Shown here one piece after another: positions 1 to 8,574 of a DNA stretch of 16,631 nt. The notes below the pieces were generated by a model that saw nothing but the letters and a program-made list of their open reading frames with translations, made no database searches and was not told the DNA's origin. The DNA comes from Candidatus Krumholzibacteriia bacterium (GTDB lineage Bacteria > Krumholzibacteriota > Krumholzibacteriia > Krumholzibacteriales > Krumholzibacteriaceae), in the NCBI GenBank assembly GCA_028706585.1, contig JAQTVX010000016.1, forward strand, positions 1-16,631, read 5' to 3'. Every line of letters begins with the position of its first letter. The first letter of the stretch is position 1. The translations under genes and the position numbers were made by a program.

Positions 1-308
1 GAGAAGCATGAGGGAATCCAATGTGGCTTCATAGAACATCGTCACACCCAACCTGGTACAAGAAATAAATCGAGTTCTGACCTGATTTCATTTTGGCATG
101 GAGAAATGCAGTGGAGTTGATCTGCAATTGCTTAGGATCATGGTGATTATGGCTTTCACAAAGTCCTGTAATGCAGAGGCTGAATCTGAGATAATCTCTG
201 CCGCCGTGTTCGGCCGCTGCGGTTGGCGAGTTGGTAGCGCCCGGCGTTTCACTGCTGCGAGAGGACTTTCATTGCCTGAGACTACCTGCCTTCAACAAGG
301 AGTGTGAG
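1..308. other. Non-coding or unrecognised leader region
   Basis: No gene can be supported here. Roughly the first 200 bases are clearly AT-richer than the rest of the window. Frame 1 is open from the window edge to a TGA at 118-120 (39 codons) and could be the tail of an upstream gene, but the residues resemble nothing I know. A short ATG frame at 98-307 has mixed composition and no visible ribosome-binding site. I found no convincing promoter, terminator or RNA gene. The stretch may hold the 5' leader and promoter of the transporter gene at 309. Confidence 0.4.
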
Positions 309-671
309 ATGCTTAAGAGCCTTATGCTGATCATGTTCACCGTCGTTTTGAATACCTTCGGTCAGTTCACGGTCAAGACGGGCATCAACAGAGTCGGCCC
401 CGTCGAGCTGTCCAACTTTCACAGCATCGTGAAGGCCTTTTCATCTTGGATAGTCCTGGGCGGTTTTGCGATCTATTTCGTCAGCTCGCTTATCTGGCTC
501 AATATTCTCTCTAGGGCGGAGTTGAGCTGGGCGTTTCCCATTCTGAGCCTTTCCTATGTTCTCACGGTGCTCCTCTCGCCGGTTTTCTTCCACGAGAGCT
601 TCTCGGCGCAGAGGCTCGCGGGAACGCTCGTGATTTGCCTCGGCGTGTTTCTCGTGGGCAGGACGTATTGA
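309..671 (+). CDS. EamA/SMR-type small membrane transporter
   Basis: This is a 120-residue, very hydrophobic protein with four predicted membrane helices, the size of SMR pumps and ArnE/ArnF-type half-transporters. Helix 1 carries a GQF-x-x-K pattern near residue 20, like the GQ-x-x-x-K seen in ArnE/F-type members. Helix 3 starts after a SRAELSWAFPI stretch, and the end has the usual EamA-like C-terminal helix (GTLVICLGVFLVGR). The start chosen is the ATG at 309, because AAGGAG at 297-302 sits six bases upstream; a longer in-frame GTG at 231 has no such site and adds non-hydrophobic residues. Such proteins act in pairs in the inner membrane and export cations or flip polyprenyl-phosphate-linked sugars. 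The substrate cannot be told here. A link to the glycan cluster downstream is only a possibility, because the gene is separated from it by recA-recX-alaS. Confidence 0.75.
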   Translation: MLKSLMLIMFTVVLNTFGQFTVKTGINRVGPVELSNFHSIVKAFSSWIVLGGFAIYFVSSLIWLNILSRAELSWAFPILSLSYVLTVLLSPVFFHESFSAQRLAGTLVICLGVFLVGRTY

Positions 672-702
672 GGTGCCACCGGCGGCCGGCCGTTCGGGCT
701 AA

Positions 703-715
703 ATTTCGTTGAAAT
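703..715. repeat. Short palindrome over the recA -35 element
   Basis: ATTTC-GTT-GAAAT is a perfect inverted repeat with 5-base arms and a 3-base centre, and its right half overlaps the candidate -35 hexamer. The position would suit a repressor operator such as an SOS box. Arms this short can arise by chance in an AT-rich patch. Confidence 0.25.
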
Positions 716-737
716 ATGTGTGTTGAGGTGATATAAA
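709..737 (+). promoter_or_regulatory. Candidate sigma70-type promoter for recA
   Basis: TTGAAA (709-714) and TATAAA (732-737) are separated by exactly 17 bases, and each matches the consensus at five of six positions. Transcription would begin near 744, giving a leader of about 110 bases before the recA ATG. This AT-rich island sits between GC-rich stretches in a 182-base gap, where a recA promoter is expected. No E. coli-type (CTGT-N8-ACAG) or Bacillus-type (GAAC-N4-GTTC) LexA box is visible. Confidence 0.55.
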
Positions 738-853
738 AAGCACTGGCGCCGTTCGCGGCAGGAGTGCGGGAGGTGGTGCGGAAGGACGGAGCCGGCGGCG
801 CATAAATCGGCAACATAACGGGAGAGGGGGAGGTTGACGTGGGAGGACGAAAT

Positions 854-1936
854 ATGAAAGAGACGAAAGAGATGAAAGAACCGAAGAAGACGGCGAAGCA
901 ATCCGAGGTCAGCAAGGACAAGGAGAAGGCCATCGAGCTCGCGATGGGCCAGATCGAGAAACAGTTTGGAAAGGGCTCGATCATGCGCCTCGGGGCGGAT
1001 GGGATTCTCGTTCCCGTCGAGGCCATACCGACGGGCAGCATGAGCCTGGATGTCGCGCTCGGGATCGGCGGCGTGCCCCGGGGTAGAATCATCGAGATAT
1101 TCGGCCCGGAGGGTTCCGGCAAAACGACTCTGACGTGCTCCATCATCGCCCAGGCGCAGCGGCTCGGCGGGGTGGCAGCTTTCATCGACGCGGAGCACGC
1201 GCTCGACATCGGCTACGCGCGCAAGATCGGCGTCGACGTCGATAACCTTCTCGTCTCTCAGCCCGATACCGGCGAGCAGGCGCTCGATATCGCCGAGGTC
1301 TTGATCCGGAGCAGCGCAATCGACATCGTTGTGGTCGACTCGGTCGCTGCGCTCGTTCCCGCCGCGGAGATCGAGGGCGAGATGGGGGAGTCGCACGTCG
1401 GCCTTCAGGCGCGTCTCATGTCGCAGGCGCTGCGGAAGCTGGCCGGCGCAGTGTCGAAATCGAAGACCTGCATGATCTTCACGAACCAGATTCGCATGAA
1501 GATTGGGGTTCTCTACGGCAATCCAGAGACGACGACCGGTGGGAACGCTCTCAAATTCTACGCTACGGTCCGTCTCGACATCAGACGGATCGGCCAGATC
1601 AGCGACGGCGATTCCGTGATCGGAAACCAGACTCGCGTCAAGGTCGTCAAGAACAAGGTGGCGCCGCCGTTCCGTCAGGCGGAGTTCGAGATCCTTTTCG
1701 GAGAGGGGATCAGCTTCGAGGGAGATCTGATCGAGCTCGGCGTCGCGTCCGGCATCATCGGCAAGACCGGGAGCTGGTATTCCTTCGGCGAGGAGCGCAT
1801 CGGCCAGGGCAAGGACAATGCGCGGATGTTTCTCAAGGAGAACAAGGACGTCCGCAAGAAGATAGAGGAGAGCGTTCGCACGCACTACGGACTTCCGATT
1901 CCGGCTGCGGGGGCGAAGCCCGAACGTGTCGCTTGA
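854..1936 (+). CDS. recA: RecA recombinase
   Basis: RecA is the ATP-dependent strand-exchange protein of homologous recombination and the trigger of LexA cleavage in the SOS response. From the ATG at 854 it has 360 residues, a normal RecA length. It shows the Walker A motif GPEGSGKTT at about 84-92, the Walker B region [14 protein letters not shown] at about 156-169, the MAW-type signature ALRKL, and the loop-2 region with FTNQIR and GNPETTTGG. The C-terminal region is complete. The N-terminus is rich in lysine and glutamate. ATG 854 follows GGAGG (842-846) by seven bases. A GTG at 839 (365 residues) has its own GGAGG at 829-833 and is a real alternative. The 3' end overlaps recX by 11 bases, so the two are probably translationally coupled. 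Identification is secure. Confidence 0.98.
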   Translation: MKETKEMKEPKKTAKQSEVSKDKEKAIELAMGQIEKQFGKGSIMRLGADGILVPVEAIPTGSMSLDVALGIGGVPRGRIIEIFGPEGSGKTTLTCSIIAQAQRLGGVAAFIDAEHALDIGYARKIGVDVDNLLVSQPDTGEQALDIAEVLIRSSAIDIVVVDSVAALVPAAEIEGEMGESHVGLQARLMSQALRKLAGAVSKSKTCMIFTNQIRMKIGVLYGNPETTTGGNALKFYATVRLDIRRIGQISDGDSVIGNQTRVKVVKNKVAPPFRQAEFEILFGEGISFEGDLIELGVASGIIGKTGSWYSFGEERIGQGKDNARMFLKENKDVRKKIEESVRTHYGLPIPAAGAKPERVA

Positions 1937-2594
1937 TTCCGGAGACGTCGAAAGCATCATCCGCGCGCGCAGGCGCTGGGGCAAGCTCTACACCGTCACG
2001 ACGTCCGGCGGGGCGAGTTACCTCGTGCTCAGGGATCCGTCGAGCGAGCGGTTCTTGAGCGAGGGCGCCCCCCTCGATCGCGATAGCGCAGAGATGCTCG
2101 CCGGGCCGCTGGCACGGACCGCCGGCCTGGCGCTCGCATACCGGTTGCTCGCGATCCGCGACCGGACGGAGCACGAGATATGGAGCGCTCTCGGCAAAGA
2201 GGGAATACGGACGCCGGAGGTTGTCGACGCGATCGTCGATGCCCTCCGGCGTCAAGGTTATCTTGACGACCGCCGCCTCGCCTCGCATTTTGTTCAGTAT
2301 ACGGCGAAGCACCGACCGAGCGGGCCGCACCTCATCCGGAGGAAGCTTCGCGTCGCAGGGGTGAGCGAGGAAATCATCGAGGCCGAGATTCGGGAAACGC
2401 TGCCGAGCGATCGCGAACGCGAGATCGCGGAAGAGTTGGCCATAAAGAAGCTGCGGGGCATGACGGACCGGGCGAAGGCGGCGCGGCGCATTCACGGTTT
2501 CCTCTCTCGCCGTGGCTTCAGCGAGCGCACCGTCAACTCGATCTGCTCGGCGATTCTGAGGGGCGCGCTTTCGGGAGAGCACGATGACGCATGA
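1926..2594 (+). CDS. recX: Regulatory protein RecX
   Basis: RecX binds RecA filaments and modulates recombinase activity. This 222-residue protein is rich in arginine, glutamate and leucine and consists of the expected tandem three-helix modules. The diagnostic segment is residues 108-146: [15 protein letters not shown] followed by [14 protein letters not shown], close to the family pattern GYLDD-x-x-[FL]A ... GP-x-x-[IL]-x-x-x-L-x-x-[KR]G. A further module runs from about 163 to 212 ([14 protein letters not shown]). The first 60 residues are less typical and may form a small beta-rich N-terminal extension, as in several RecX proteins. The start is a GTG inside the end of recA, with only weak Shine-Dalgarno complementarity, which suggests translational coupling. 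Its 3' end overlaps alaS by 11 bases. Confidence 0.93.
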   Translation: MSLDSGDVESIIRARRRWGKLYTVTTSGGASYLVLRDPSSERFLSEGAPLDRDSAEMLAGPLARTAGLALAYRLLAIRDRTEHEIWSALGKEGIRTPEVVDAIVDALRRQGYLDDRRLASHFVQYTAKHRPSGPHLIRRKLRVAGVSEEIIEAEIRETLPSDREREIAEELAIKKLRGMTDRAKAARRIHGFLSRRGFSERTVNSICSAILRGALSGEHDDA

Positions 2595-5268
2595 TACTTG
2601 GACGGCGCACGAGATACGGCGCGCATTCATCGATTTCTTCGTCGCGCGGGCCCACACCGAGGTGCCGAGCGCTCCGCTCGTTCCCAGGGGCGACCCGACG
2701 CTCCTTTTCACCTCGGCGGGCATGGTGCAGTTCAAGGAGCTCTATCTTCATCCGCTGAACCTGCCCTATACGCGAGCCGCGAGCGTGCAGAAGTGCTTGC
2801 GGGCTGGCGATCTCGAGAGCGTCGGCAAGACGCTGCGCCACCACACGTTTTTCGAGATGCTCGGCAATTTCAGCTTCGGCGATTACTTCAAACGCGAAGC
2901 GATCGAGTGGGCGTGGGAGTTCGTCATACATAGGCTGCACCTCCCCCAGGACAAGCTTTCCGTCAGCGTTTTCGAGGACGACGACGAGGCGTTTGGAATA
3001 TGGAATGGCGAAATCCGCGTTCCTGCTTCCAGAATCGTGCGGCTCGGACGAAGGGACAACTTCTGGGGGCCGGTCGGAAAGACCGGCATTTGCGGCCCGT
3101 GCTCCGAAATCTACTATGACAGCGGTCCCGAACGCGGCTGCGGCAAACCCGGCTGCACAACGGGCTGCGACTGCGACAGATACATCGAGTTCTGGAATCT
3201 CGTGTTCCCGCAGTTCTTCCTGGACGAGAACGGAACCTACCGGCCGTTGGAGAAGCCTGGCATCGACACGGGGCTCGGGCTCGAACGGCTCGCCATGATT
3301 CTCCAGGGGGTCGAGGACAATTTTCACACGGATCTCTTCCACCCGGTCGTGGAAGCGCTTCTGGACATGTTCCCCGAGGGGATGCGGATTTCGCACGAGG
3401 ACCGGATGGGCATCAACATGGTCGCCGACCACGCGCGGGCGCTTACGTTCACCGTGGCCGAGGGGATCTATCCGTCGAACGAGGGGCGCGGCTATCTTGT
3501 CCGGCGCCTCCTCCGCAGGGCGCTCACGAAATTCTACTCGTATGGAATCGCGGAGCCGTTCCTCTACCGGCTCGTCGACGTCGTCGTGAACACGATGAAG
3601 ATCGACTATCCGGAGCTGGAGGAGCGGAGGGACGACGTCGCGGCGATCGTGCGCGGCGAGGAAGAGAGCTTCTTCAGGACGCTCGAGGACGGCAAAGCGC
3701 GCTTCGTCTCGATCGTCAGGGAGGCCGGGGAAGCGAACGCGGCGGTGATCGACGGTGAAAGGGCATTTCTCCTGCACGACACGTACGGTTTCCCGCTCGA
3801 GCTCACGAAGACGCTTGCCGCTGCCGAGGGCCTCACGGTGGACGAAGACGGTTTTGAAGCGGCGATGGAGGAGCAGCGGCGGCGCGCGCATGAGGGAAGC
3901 TCGTTCGCCGGCGAGGGGCAAGAGATGATCTCGATGAACGTGCTCGCCGAGGGCGAGAGCTCAAGGTTCGTTGGCTACGAGCGCCTGGGCGGCGAGGCGA
4001 TCGTGAGGAGCTGGCGTCTCATCGAGCGATCCTCGCTGGGCGACGTCGAATGGAGCGACCCCGAGGGATACGCGCTCGAGCTTATACTCGATGAGACGCC
4101 GTTCTATGCGACCTCGGGCGGGCAGGTGGCGGATGGCGGGTGGATCGAAATCGCGGGCAGGCGACTCAGAATAATGGATGTTTTCAAACGCGGCGGCGAG
4201 ATAGTGCACCTGGTCGAGTCCCCGTGGCGCGAGGAAGATGTGAGACACAAGCTCACGAACAACCAGGGAGTTCGTCTGCAGGTGGAAGACGAACGGAGGC
4301 TTGCGGTAGCGCGCAATCACACGGCGACGCACCTTCTCCACGCGGCGCTCAGGGAGATAGTCGGCCGGCACGTCGCGCAGGCGGGCTCTCTCGTCGGCGG
4401 CGAGCGTCTCAGGTTCGATTTCAATCACTATCAGGGCGTGGAGCACGATGCCCTGCGGCGGATCGAGGACCGTGTGAACGGCTGGATCCGGGATTGCCTG
4501 GAGGTCCGCACCGAGTCCATGAACTACCAGGACGCCGTCGACGCGGGTGTCATCGCCCTGTTCGGCGAGAAATACGGCAAGGAAGTGCGCGTCGTGAGAA
4601 TCGGCGACGTATCGGCGGAGCTGTGCGGCGGAACGCACCTGTCCAACACCGGGCAGATCGGGTTGTTCCTCATAGCCTCGGAGGGCGGGGTGGCGGCCGG
4701 AGTGAGGAGAATAGAGGCCCTAACGGGCACGGGAGCGATCGCGAACGTGCGCGAGCTCGCCGATCGGAACGAGGAGCTCGCGGCGATCCTCAAGGTGTCG
4801 CGCGGCGAGACGAATGCGCGCGCACGAGCGCTCGTGGCTGAGCTGGACGAGCTCCGAAGGGAGCTCAAGCGGGCGGAGAGCGGAGAGGCCGCGCAGGAGC
4901 TCGACCGCATCATAAGCTCGGCCGTTCCGGTCGACGGGATCCTCGTCGCATACGGCAGGCTCACCGTGAAGGATATCGGCGCTCTCAGGAACCAGGCTGA
5001 CGTGTTCCGCGGGAAGGTCAAGACGGGGATCGCCGTGCTCTCGGCCGAGCTCAACGAGAAGCTCCAGTTCGTGATCGCAGTGAGCGACGATCTCGTAGAG
5101 ACGCGTGGAATCGGCGCGGATGCGCTGGTTCGAGAGCTGGGGCCCGTGGTGGGCGGCGGAGGCGGCGGCAAGAAGCATCTTGCCCAGCTCGGCACGAGGG
5201 ATCTCGGCGGCGAGCGGAAGGTGTTCGAAGTGCTTCCCGGTATTGTGAAAAAGATCATTTCGCGTTAG
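2584..5268 (+). CDS. alaS: Alanine-tRNA ligase
   Basis: AlaRS charges tRNA(Ala) with alanine in the cytosol and hydrolyses mischarged Ser/Gly-tRNA(Ala). The 894 residues cover the full family architecture. The class II catalytic core begins near residue 5 (IRRAFIDFF, then LLFTSAGMVQFK and the RAASVQKCLRAGD motif) and includes the cysteine-rich insert CGKPGC-x3-CDCDR that many bacterial AlaRS carry. The editing domain has the zinc ligands H579/H583 (HTATH) and C681/H685 (CGGTH). A coiled-coil stretch around 725-775 leads to the DHHA1/C-Ala domain with the glycine run GGGGGGKKHLAQLG near the end. ATG 2584 has GGGAG six bases upstream and lies inside recX. The order recA-recX-alaS also occurs in Enterobacteria. 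Nothing is missing or unusual. Confidence 0.98.
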   Translation: MTHDTWTAHEIRRAFIDFFVARAHTEVPSAPLVPRGDPTLLFTSAGMVQFKELYLHPLNLPYTRAASVQKCLRAGDLESVGKTLRHHTFFEMLGNFSFGDYFKREAIEWAWEFVIHRLHLPQDKLSVSVFEDDDEAFGIWNGEIRVPASRIVRLGRRDNFWGPVGKTGICGPCSEIYYDSGPERGCGKPGCTTGCDCDRYIEFWNLVFPQFFLDENGTYRPLEKPGIDTGLGLERLAMILQGVEDNFHTDLFHPVVEALLDMFPEGMRISHEDRMGINMVADHARALTFTVAEGIYPSNEGRGYLVRRLLRRALTKFYSYGIAEPFLYRLVDVVVNTMKIDYPELEERRDDVAAIVRGEEESFFRTLEDGKARFVSIVREAGEANAAVIDGERAFLLHDTYGFPLELTKTLAAAEGLTVDEDGFEAAMEEQRRRAHEGSSFAGEGQEMISMNVLAEGESSRFVGYERLGGEAIVRSWRLIERSSLGDVEWSDPEGYALELILDETPFYATSGGQVADGGWIEIAGRRLRIMDVFKRGGEIVHLVESPWREEDVRHKLTNNQGVRLQVEDERRLAVARNHTATHLLHAALREIVGRHVAQAGSLVGGERLRFDFNHYQGVEHDALRRIEDRVNGWIRDCLEVRTESMNYQDAVDAGVIALFGEKYGKEVRVVRIGDVSAELCGGTHLSNTGQIGLFLIASEGGVAAGVRRIEALTGTGAIANVRELADRNEELAAILKVSRGETNARARALVAELDELRRELKRAESGEAAQELDRIISSAVPVDGILVAYGRLTVKDIGALRNQADVFRGKVKTGIAVLSAELNEKLQFVIAVSDDLVETRGIGADALVRELGPVVGGGGGGKKHLAQLGTRDLGGERKVFEVLPGIVKKIISR

Positions 5269-5302
5269 GATGTCCGGAGCAAGTAACCGTCGGAGTGAGG
5301 AA

Positions 5303-6793
5303 ATGAAATCAATTGCAGAGCGCGTTCTGATCGTCTTTTTCGTCGTATTGCTTGCGGCGCAGTGCGTTCCCGCTGCGGCGGCCGGGTCGCGGGATCCGTT
5401 GAAACAACGCAAAATCCTCGGTAATTCCGAGCAGGCGGCGGAGGAGTCGGAGACGGTCGCGGCGCCTACGCAGGCGACGTCAGGGGTTCCGGGCTCCCAG
5501 CTTCCGATACTCGAACGGGCGATCGACCCCGACGCTTATGTCCTCGGTCCATACGATGAGATCGGCGTCACCATCATGGGAACGGAACCGAGAACGTTCC
5601 AGCTCAATGTGCTCCCCGAAGGGGACGTCCTTGTTCCAGACGTCGGTCCGGTCCATGCCGATGGGCTCACGCTCACCGAGTTCAGGCGGGCCCTCTCGGA
5701 CAAGGTGAACATGTATTTCCGCAACGTCGAGATCTACTGTTACCTGGAGGCGCCCGCCCTGTTCAGGGTATTCGTCACCGGAGCGGTGGAGAAGCCCGGC
5801 GTCGTAGCGGTCTCTGGCGTCGAGCGCGTCACGGACGCGATCGAGAAAGCGGGGGGTGTTAGGGGCGGCGGTTCGACTCGTCGCATCACGCTCGAACGCG
5901 GCGGCGAGCTCATCCGGATCGATATTCTCCGTTTCCTCCTGCAGGGCGATTTGAAGAATAATCCGTTCCTTCGGAGCGGCGATCGGGTTCAGGTGCCGCC
6001 TGCCGGTGCGCGCGCGGTCATCACAGGCCAGGTCAAAAGGGCCGGCACTTACGAGATCGTTGAGGGCGAAAGCATCTCCGATCTTATCGAGCTCGCCGGC
6101 GGATTCACGATCGACGCGCTCGATGACAGCGTTCTCCTGACGAGGGTGGAGGGCGGACGCGTTTCGGTATCGAGCATCGCAAAGACTCAATTTGACATGC
6201 CGCTCAGGGATCAGGACGAGATCGGCATTTTCGACCGCCTTAAATGGCGCCGTTACGTGCAAGTCGAGGGGGCGACGCTGCGCACTGGCAGGTTCCTGCT
6301 CGCCCCGGGCGAGGGGATCGCCGATCTCATAGTGCGCGCAGGTGGGCTCGAGAGCTCGGCGGATCGCTCGGCGGCGTACGTTCAGAAGCGCGACGGCAAG
6401 ACGGTGAAGGTCGATCTGAAGGATTACCTTTCCCCGGAGCCGACCACGGACGTCGCGCTCGAGGACGGCGATGTGCTGACGATTCCCAGTATGCGAAGAA
6501 CGGTGACTGTTGGAGGCGAGGTGAACGAGCCGGGCGAGTTCCCGTACAACGGCAGCATGACCATCGTCCAGTACATCGGTCTCGCAGGCGGCCCTTCGGA
6601 GAACGGGAGCGTCAACCGCGTGGTCATCTATTCGAGCGATGGGCGGACGCGCGGGGTGGACCGGAACGATCATCCGAGCATGGGCGATGTCATCATAGTC
6701 AAGAAATCTTCGTACAAGATCTTCGGCGACTTTTTCAGCGGTGTGATACGGATCGGGACGATAGTCGTTTCGATCCTCATTCTGAACAAATGA
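5303..6793 (+). CDS. Polysaccharide export protein, Wza-like, four SLBB modules
   Basis: This is a secreted outer-membrane polysaccharide export protein of the Wza/KpsD class. From ATG 5303 (GGAG at 5292-5295) it has 496 residues and opens with a clean signal peptide: charged MKSIAER, hydrophobic 8-19, then an AAAA cleavage region near 24-27. The only cysteine there (C21) follows Q and does not form a good lipobox. The Poly_export domain runs from about 78 to 152 (YVLGPYDEIGV ... LPEGDVLVPDVGPV). Four SLBB-like modules start near 155 (VFVTGAVEKPGVV), 238 (AVITGQVKRAGTY), 318 (YVQVEGATLRTGRF) and 400 (TVTVGGEVNEPGEF), each with its AGG signature. A C-terminal hydrophobic helix (about 479-494) recalls the Wza membrane-spanning helix. 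An upstream in-frame ATG at 5270 is unlikely because it would put a charged extension before the signal peptide. No Wzc or Wzz partner is in the window. Confidence 0.9.
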   Translation: MKSIAERVLIVFFVVLLAAQCVPAAAAGSRDPLKQRKILGNSEQAAEESETVAAPTQATSGVPGSQLPILERAIDPDAYVLGPYDEIGVTIMGTEPRTFQLNVLPEGDVLVPDVGPVHADGLTLTEFRRALSDKVNMYFRNVEIYCYLEAPALFRVFVTGAVEKPGVVAVSGVERVTDAIEKAGGVRGGGSTRRITLERGGELIRIDILRFLLQGDLKNNPFLRSGDRVQVPPAGARAVITGQVKRAGTYEIVEGESISDLIELAGGFTIDALDDSVLLTRVEGGRVSVSSIAKTQFDMPLRDQDEIGIFDRLKWRRYVQVEGATLRTGRFLLAPGEGIADLIVRAGGLESSADRSAAYVQKRDGKTVKVDLKDYLSPEPTTDVALEDGDVLTIPSMRRTVTVGGEVNEPGEFPYNGSMTIVQYIGLAGGPSENGSVNRVVIYSSDGRTRGVDRNDHPSMGDVIIVKKSSYKIFGDFFSGVIRIGTIVVSILILNK

Positions 6794-6806
6794 GATCGGT
6801 CGGGGC

Positions 6807-7427
6807 ATGAACGAAAAATATATGGGCCAGGTCCGCTCCGAGCTCGATGCCCTGCGGCATCTGCTGGAGGTTTTTCCCGACTCGGAGACTTCCAAGATCG
6901 TGCGGATGGCGGAAACGATCGCGGGGGCAGTCATGAAGGACAACGTGGTCTTCACGTGCGGAAACGGCGGTTCCGCCGCCGATGCCCAGCATATCGCCGG
7001 CGAGCTCGTGGGGAGATTCCGCCACAAGGTCCGCGGGTACCATGCCTCGGCGCTTACGACGAACAGCTCAATCGTCACCGCGCTGGCCAATGACTTTTCC
7101 TATGAGGAGGTCTTCTCCCGGCAGATCGAGAGCATGGGGCGCGAGGGGGACGTGCTGCTGGCGCTTTCGACGAGCGGGGGATCAGAGAACGTCATACGCG
7201 CGGTTTCGACGGCCAAGGCGCTCGGGATTCACGCGTTCGCGTTCTCGGGGAAGGGCGGTGGGCGTCTCGCCGAGGCGGCCGACATCGCCATCGTCGTTCC
7301 TCATGACGATTTCGCGCGCATCCAGGAAATCCACATGACGCTCGGCCATATACTCTGCGGTCTCGTCGAGGAGATTGTCATGCCTCCACGCCGTGGGTGC
7401 GCGGAATGCGAGAGCGATGGGAAATGA
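6807..7427 (+). CDS. gmhA: Sedoheptulose-7-phosphate isomerase, SIS domain
   Basis: GmhA converts sedoheptulose 7-phosphate to D-glycero-D-manno-heptose 7-phosphate, the first step of nucleotide-heptose synthesis. This 206-residue cytosolic protein has the whole family pattern: FTCGNGGSAADAQHIAGEL (49-67), ALTTNSSIVTALANDF (82-97), the SIS phosphate loop LSTSGGSENV (120-129), SGKGGGRL (147-154) and RIQEIHMTLGHILC (171-184). The residues corresponding to the E. coli metal and active-site set are present as H62, E66, Q173 and H181. One visible difference is TTN in place of the usual TTD in the second motif. The paralogue DiaA shares the fold, but the surrounding glycan genes favour GmhA. HldE and GmhB are not nearby. 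The 3' end overlaps the next gene by 11 bases. Confidence 0.9.
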   Translation: MNEKYMGQVRSELDALRHLLEVFPDSETSKIVRMAETIAGAVMKDNVVFTCGNGGSAADAQHIAGELVGRFRHKVRGYHASALTTNSSIVTALANDFSYEEVFSRQIESMGREGDVLLALSTSGGSENVIRAVSTAKALGIHAFAFSGKGGGRLAEAADIAIVVPHDDFARIQEIHMTLGHILCGLVEEIVMPPRRGCAECESDGK

Positions 7428-8574
7428 TCTCAGCCTCCTGATACTCGCAAAATACGGCCGCTCCGGTCCGAGCAGCCGCTACAGGATTCTCCAGTACATT
7501 CCGTATCTCGAATCGCACGGGTTCAGCTGCACCGTTCAGAGCCTTCATTCGAAGGACTATCTCGAAACGGTTTTCTCGGGGCGCGGGAAATCGGGTCTCT
7601 ATTACGCGGGCAGGCTGCTCGCGCGCGCCCAGGCGTCGGCGCGCGCCACGCACTATTCGGCCGTCTTCGTTCAGAAAGAGCTCGCCCCCTATCTTCCCCC
7701 TTGCCTCGAGCTCATGCTATCGATGATGCGATCGAAGGTCGTCTACGATATCGACGACGCAATCTTCCTCCAGTACGGCGAATCGAGGAATTTCCTCGTG
7801 AGGCTCCTGCTCGGAAGGAAGATCGAGACGGCCATTCGGCGCAGCACCGTCGTTCTGGCGGGTAACTCCTTTCTGAAGGAATACGCGGCGCGATACAACC
7901 GGCGGACCGTTTACTTTCCGACGGTCGTCGATACGTCGAAGTACGCCGCTGCGCGCGCGGCGCGGGAGGGAGGAATACCGCCGGTCGGGCGCGCGCGTTC
8001 GGATGGGCTCGCCTCTGGAAAAAACGGGGAAATCCCCGTTGTGGGCTGGATCGGCTCGCCGGAGACCGTCCGATTCCTCGAAGAGAAGGCGGACGTGCTT
8101 CGAGCCGTCTCGCGCATCTCTCCCTTCGAGCTGCGAGTCATCGGAGCGCCGTCGTCCGCGATCAGCGGTCTCGAGGCGAAATGCGTTCCGTGGAGCGAGG
8201 AATCGGAGGCTCTGGAGCTCGCGAGATGCGACGTCGGTATCATGCCCCTTCCTTCGAGCGACTGGATAAAGGGAAAATGCGGCCTCAAGCTGCTCCAGTA
8301 CATGGCCAGCGGACTGCCGGTCGTCTCGTCGAGCGGCGGCGGTGCGGACTCGATCGTGGAGCATGGAGTGAACGGATTTATCGCCGTCTCCGACGATGAA
8401 TGGCGTCTGCACCTCGTCTCCCTCCTCGAGAATCCCGAGCTTCGGAATCTCATGGGGCGCCAGGGGCTCGCTCGCGTCGAGGAGCGTTTCAGCCTCGCCG
8501 TGTGGGCGCCTCGGATGGCGGAGATTCTCACCAAGTGCATACGGGGAGAGCCGGTGGAGGAAATGGAATGGTGA
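7417..8574 (+). CDS. GT4-type glycosyltransferase
   Basis: This is a 385-residue retaining glycosyltransferase of the GT-B fold, probably acting on the cytoplasmic face of the inner membrane. The N-terminal half has the RSGPSSRYRILQYIPYL segment and VVYDIDDAIF (108-117), which is typical of a GT4 subgroup in polysaccharide clusters. The C-terminal half has VGWIGSPET (208-216), a DVGIMPL strand, and the donor-site segment GKCGLKLLQYMASGLPVV (286-303), where K replaces the first E of the usual E-x7-E motif. A low-complexity linker (about 178-206) joins the two halves. The start chosen is ATG 7417, overlapping gmhA by 11 bases; an in-frame start at 7375 would add 14 residues that are merely gmhA read out of frame. 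Sugar specificity cannot be inferred. Confidence 0.85.
   Translation: MGNDLSLLILAKYGRSGPSSRYRILQYIPYLESHGFSCTVQSLHSKDYLETVFSGRGKSGLYYAGRLLARAQASARATHYSAVFVQKELAPYLPPCLELMLSMMRSKVVYDIDDAIFLQYGESRNFLVRLLLGRKIETAIRRSTVVLAGNSFLKEYAARYNRRTVYFPTVVDTSKYAAARAAREGGIPPVGRARSDGLASGKNGEIPVVGWIGSPETVRFLEEKADVLRAVSRISPFELRVIGAPSSAISGLEAKCVPWSEESEALELARCDVGIMPLPSSDWIKGKCGLKLLQYMASGLPVVSSSGGGADSIVEHGVNGFIAVSDDEWRLHLVSLLENPELRNLMGRQGLARVEERFSLAVWAPRMAEILTKCIRGEPVEEMEW

Noticed and set aside
98..307. 69-codon open frame before the transporter
   Set aside because: No ribosome-binding site, no hydrophobic or domain pattern, and it overlaps the likely leader of the 309 gene.
683..692. 10-base palindrome CGGCCGGCCG after the transporter gene, considered as a terminator
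   Set aside because: The stem could be only three pairs around a four-base loop, and no T-tract follows.
745..801. Possible pairing of GCGCCG (746-751) with CGGCGC (796-801) in the recA leader
   Set aside because: Only six base pairs across a 44-base loop in GC-rich DNA; expected by chance.
554..1984. Long antisense open frame (476 codons) opposite recA
   Set aside because: Opposite strand of an unquestionable recA in GC-rich DNA; arginine- and aspartate-rich mirror product with no family pattern.
3148..3180. Cysteine-rich insert in AlaRS as an unusual metal site
   Set aside because: The CGKPGC...CDCDR pattern occurs in many normal bacterial AlaRS enzymes.
2533..3921. Antisense open frame (462 codons) opposite alaS
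   Set aside because: It mirrors the alaS codons and has no recognisable domain or ribosome-binding site.
5480..7090. Antisense open frame (536 codons) opposite the export gene and gmhA
   Set aside because: It crosses two real genes on the other strand and has shadow composition only.
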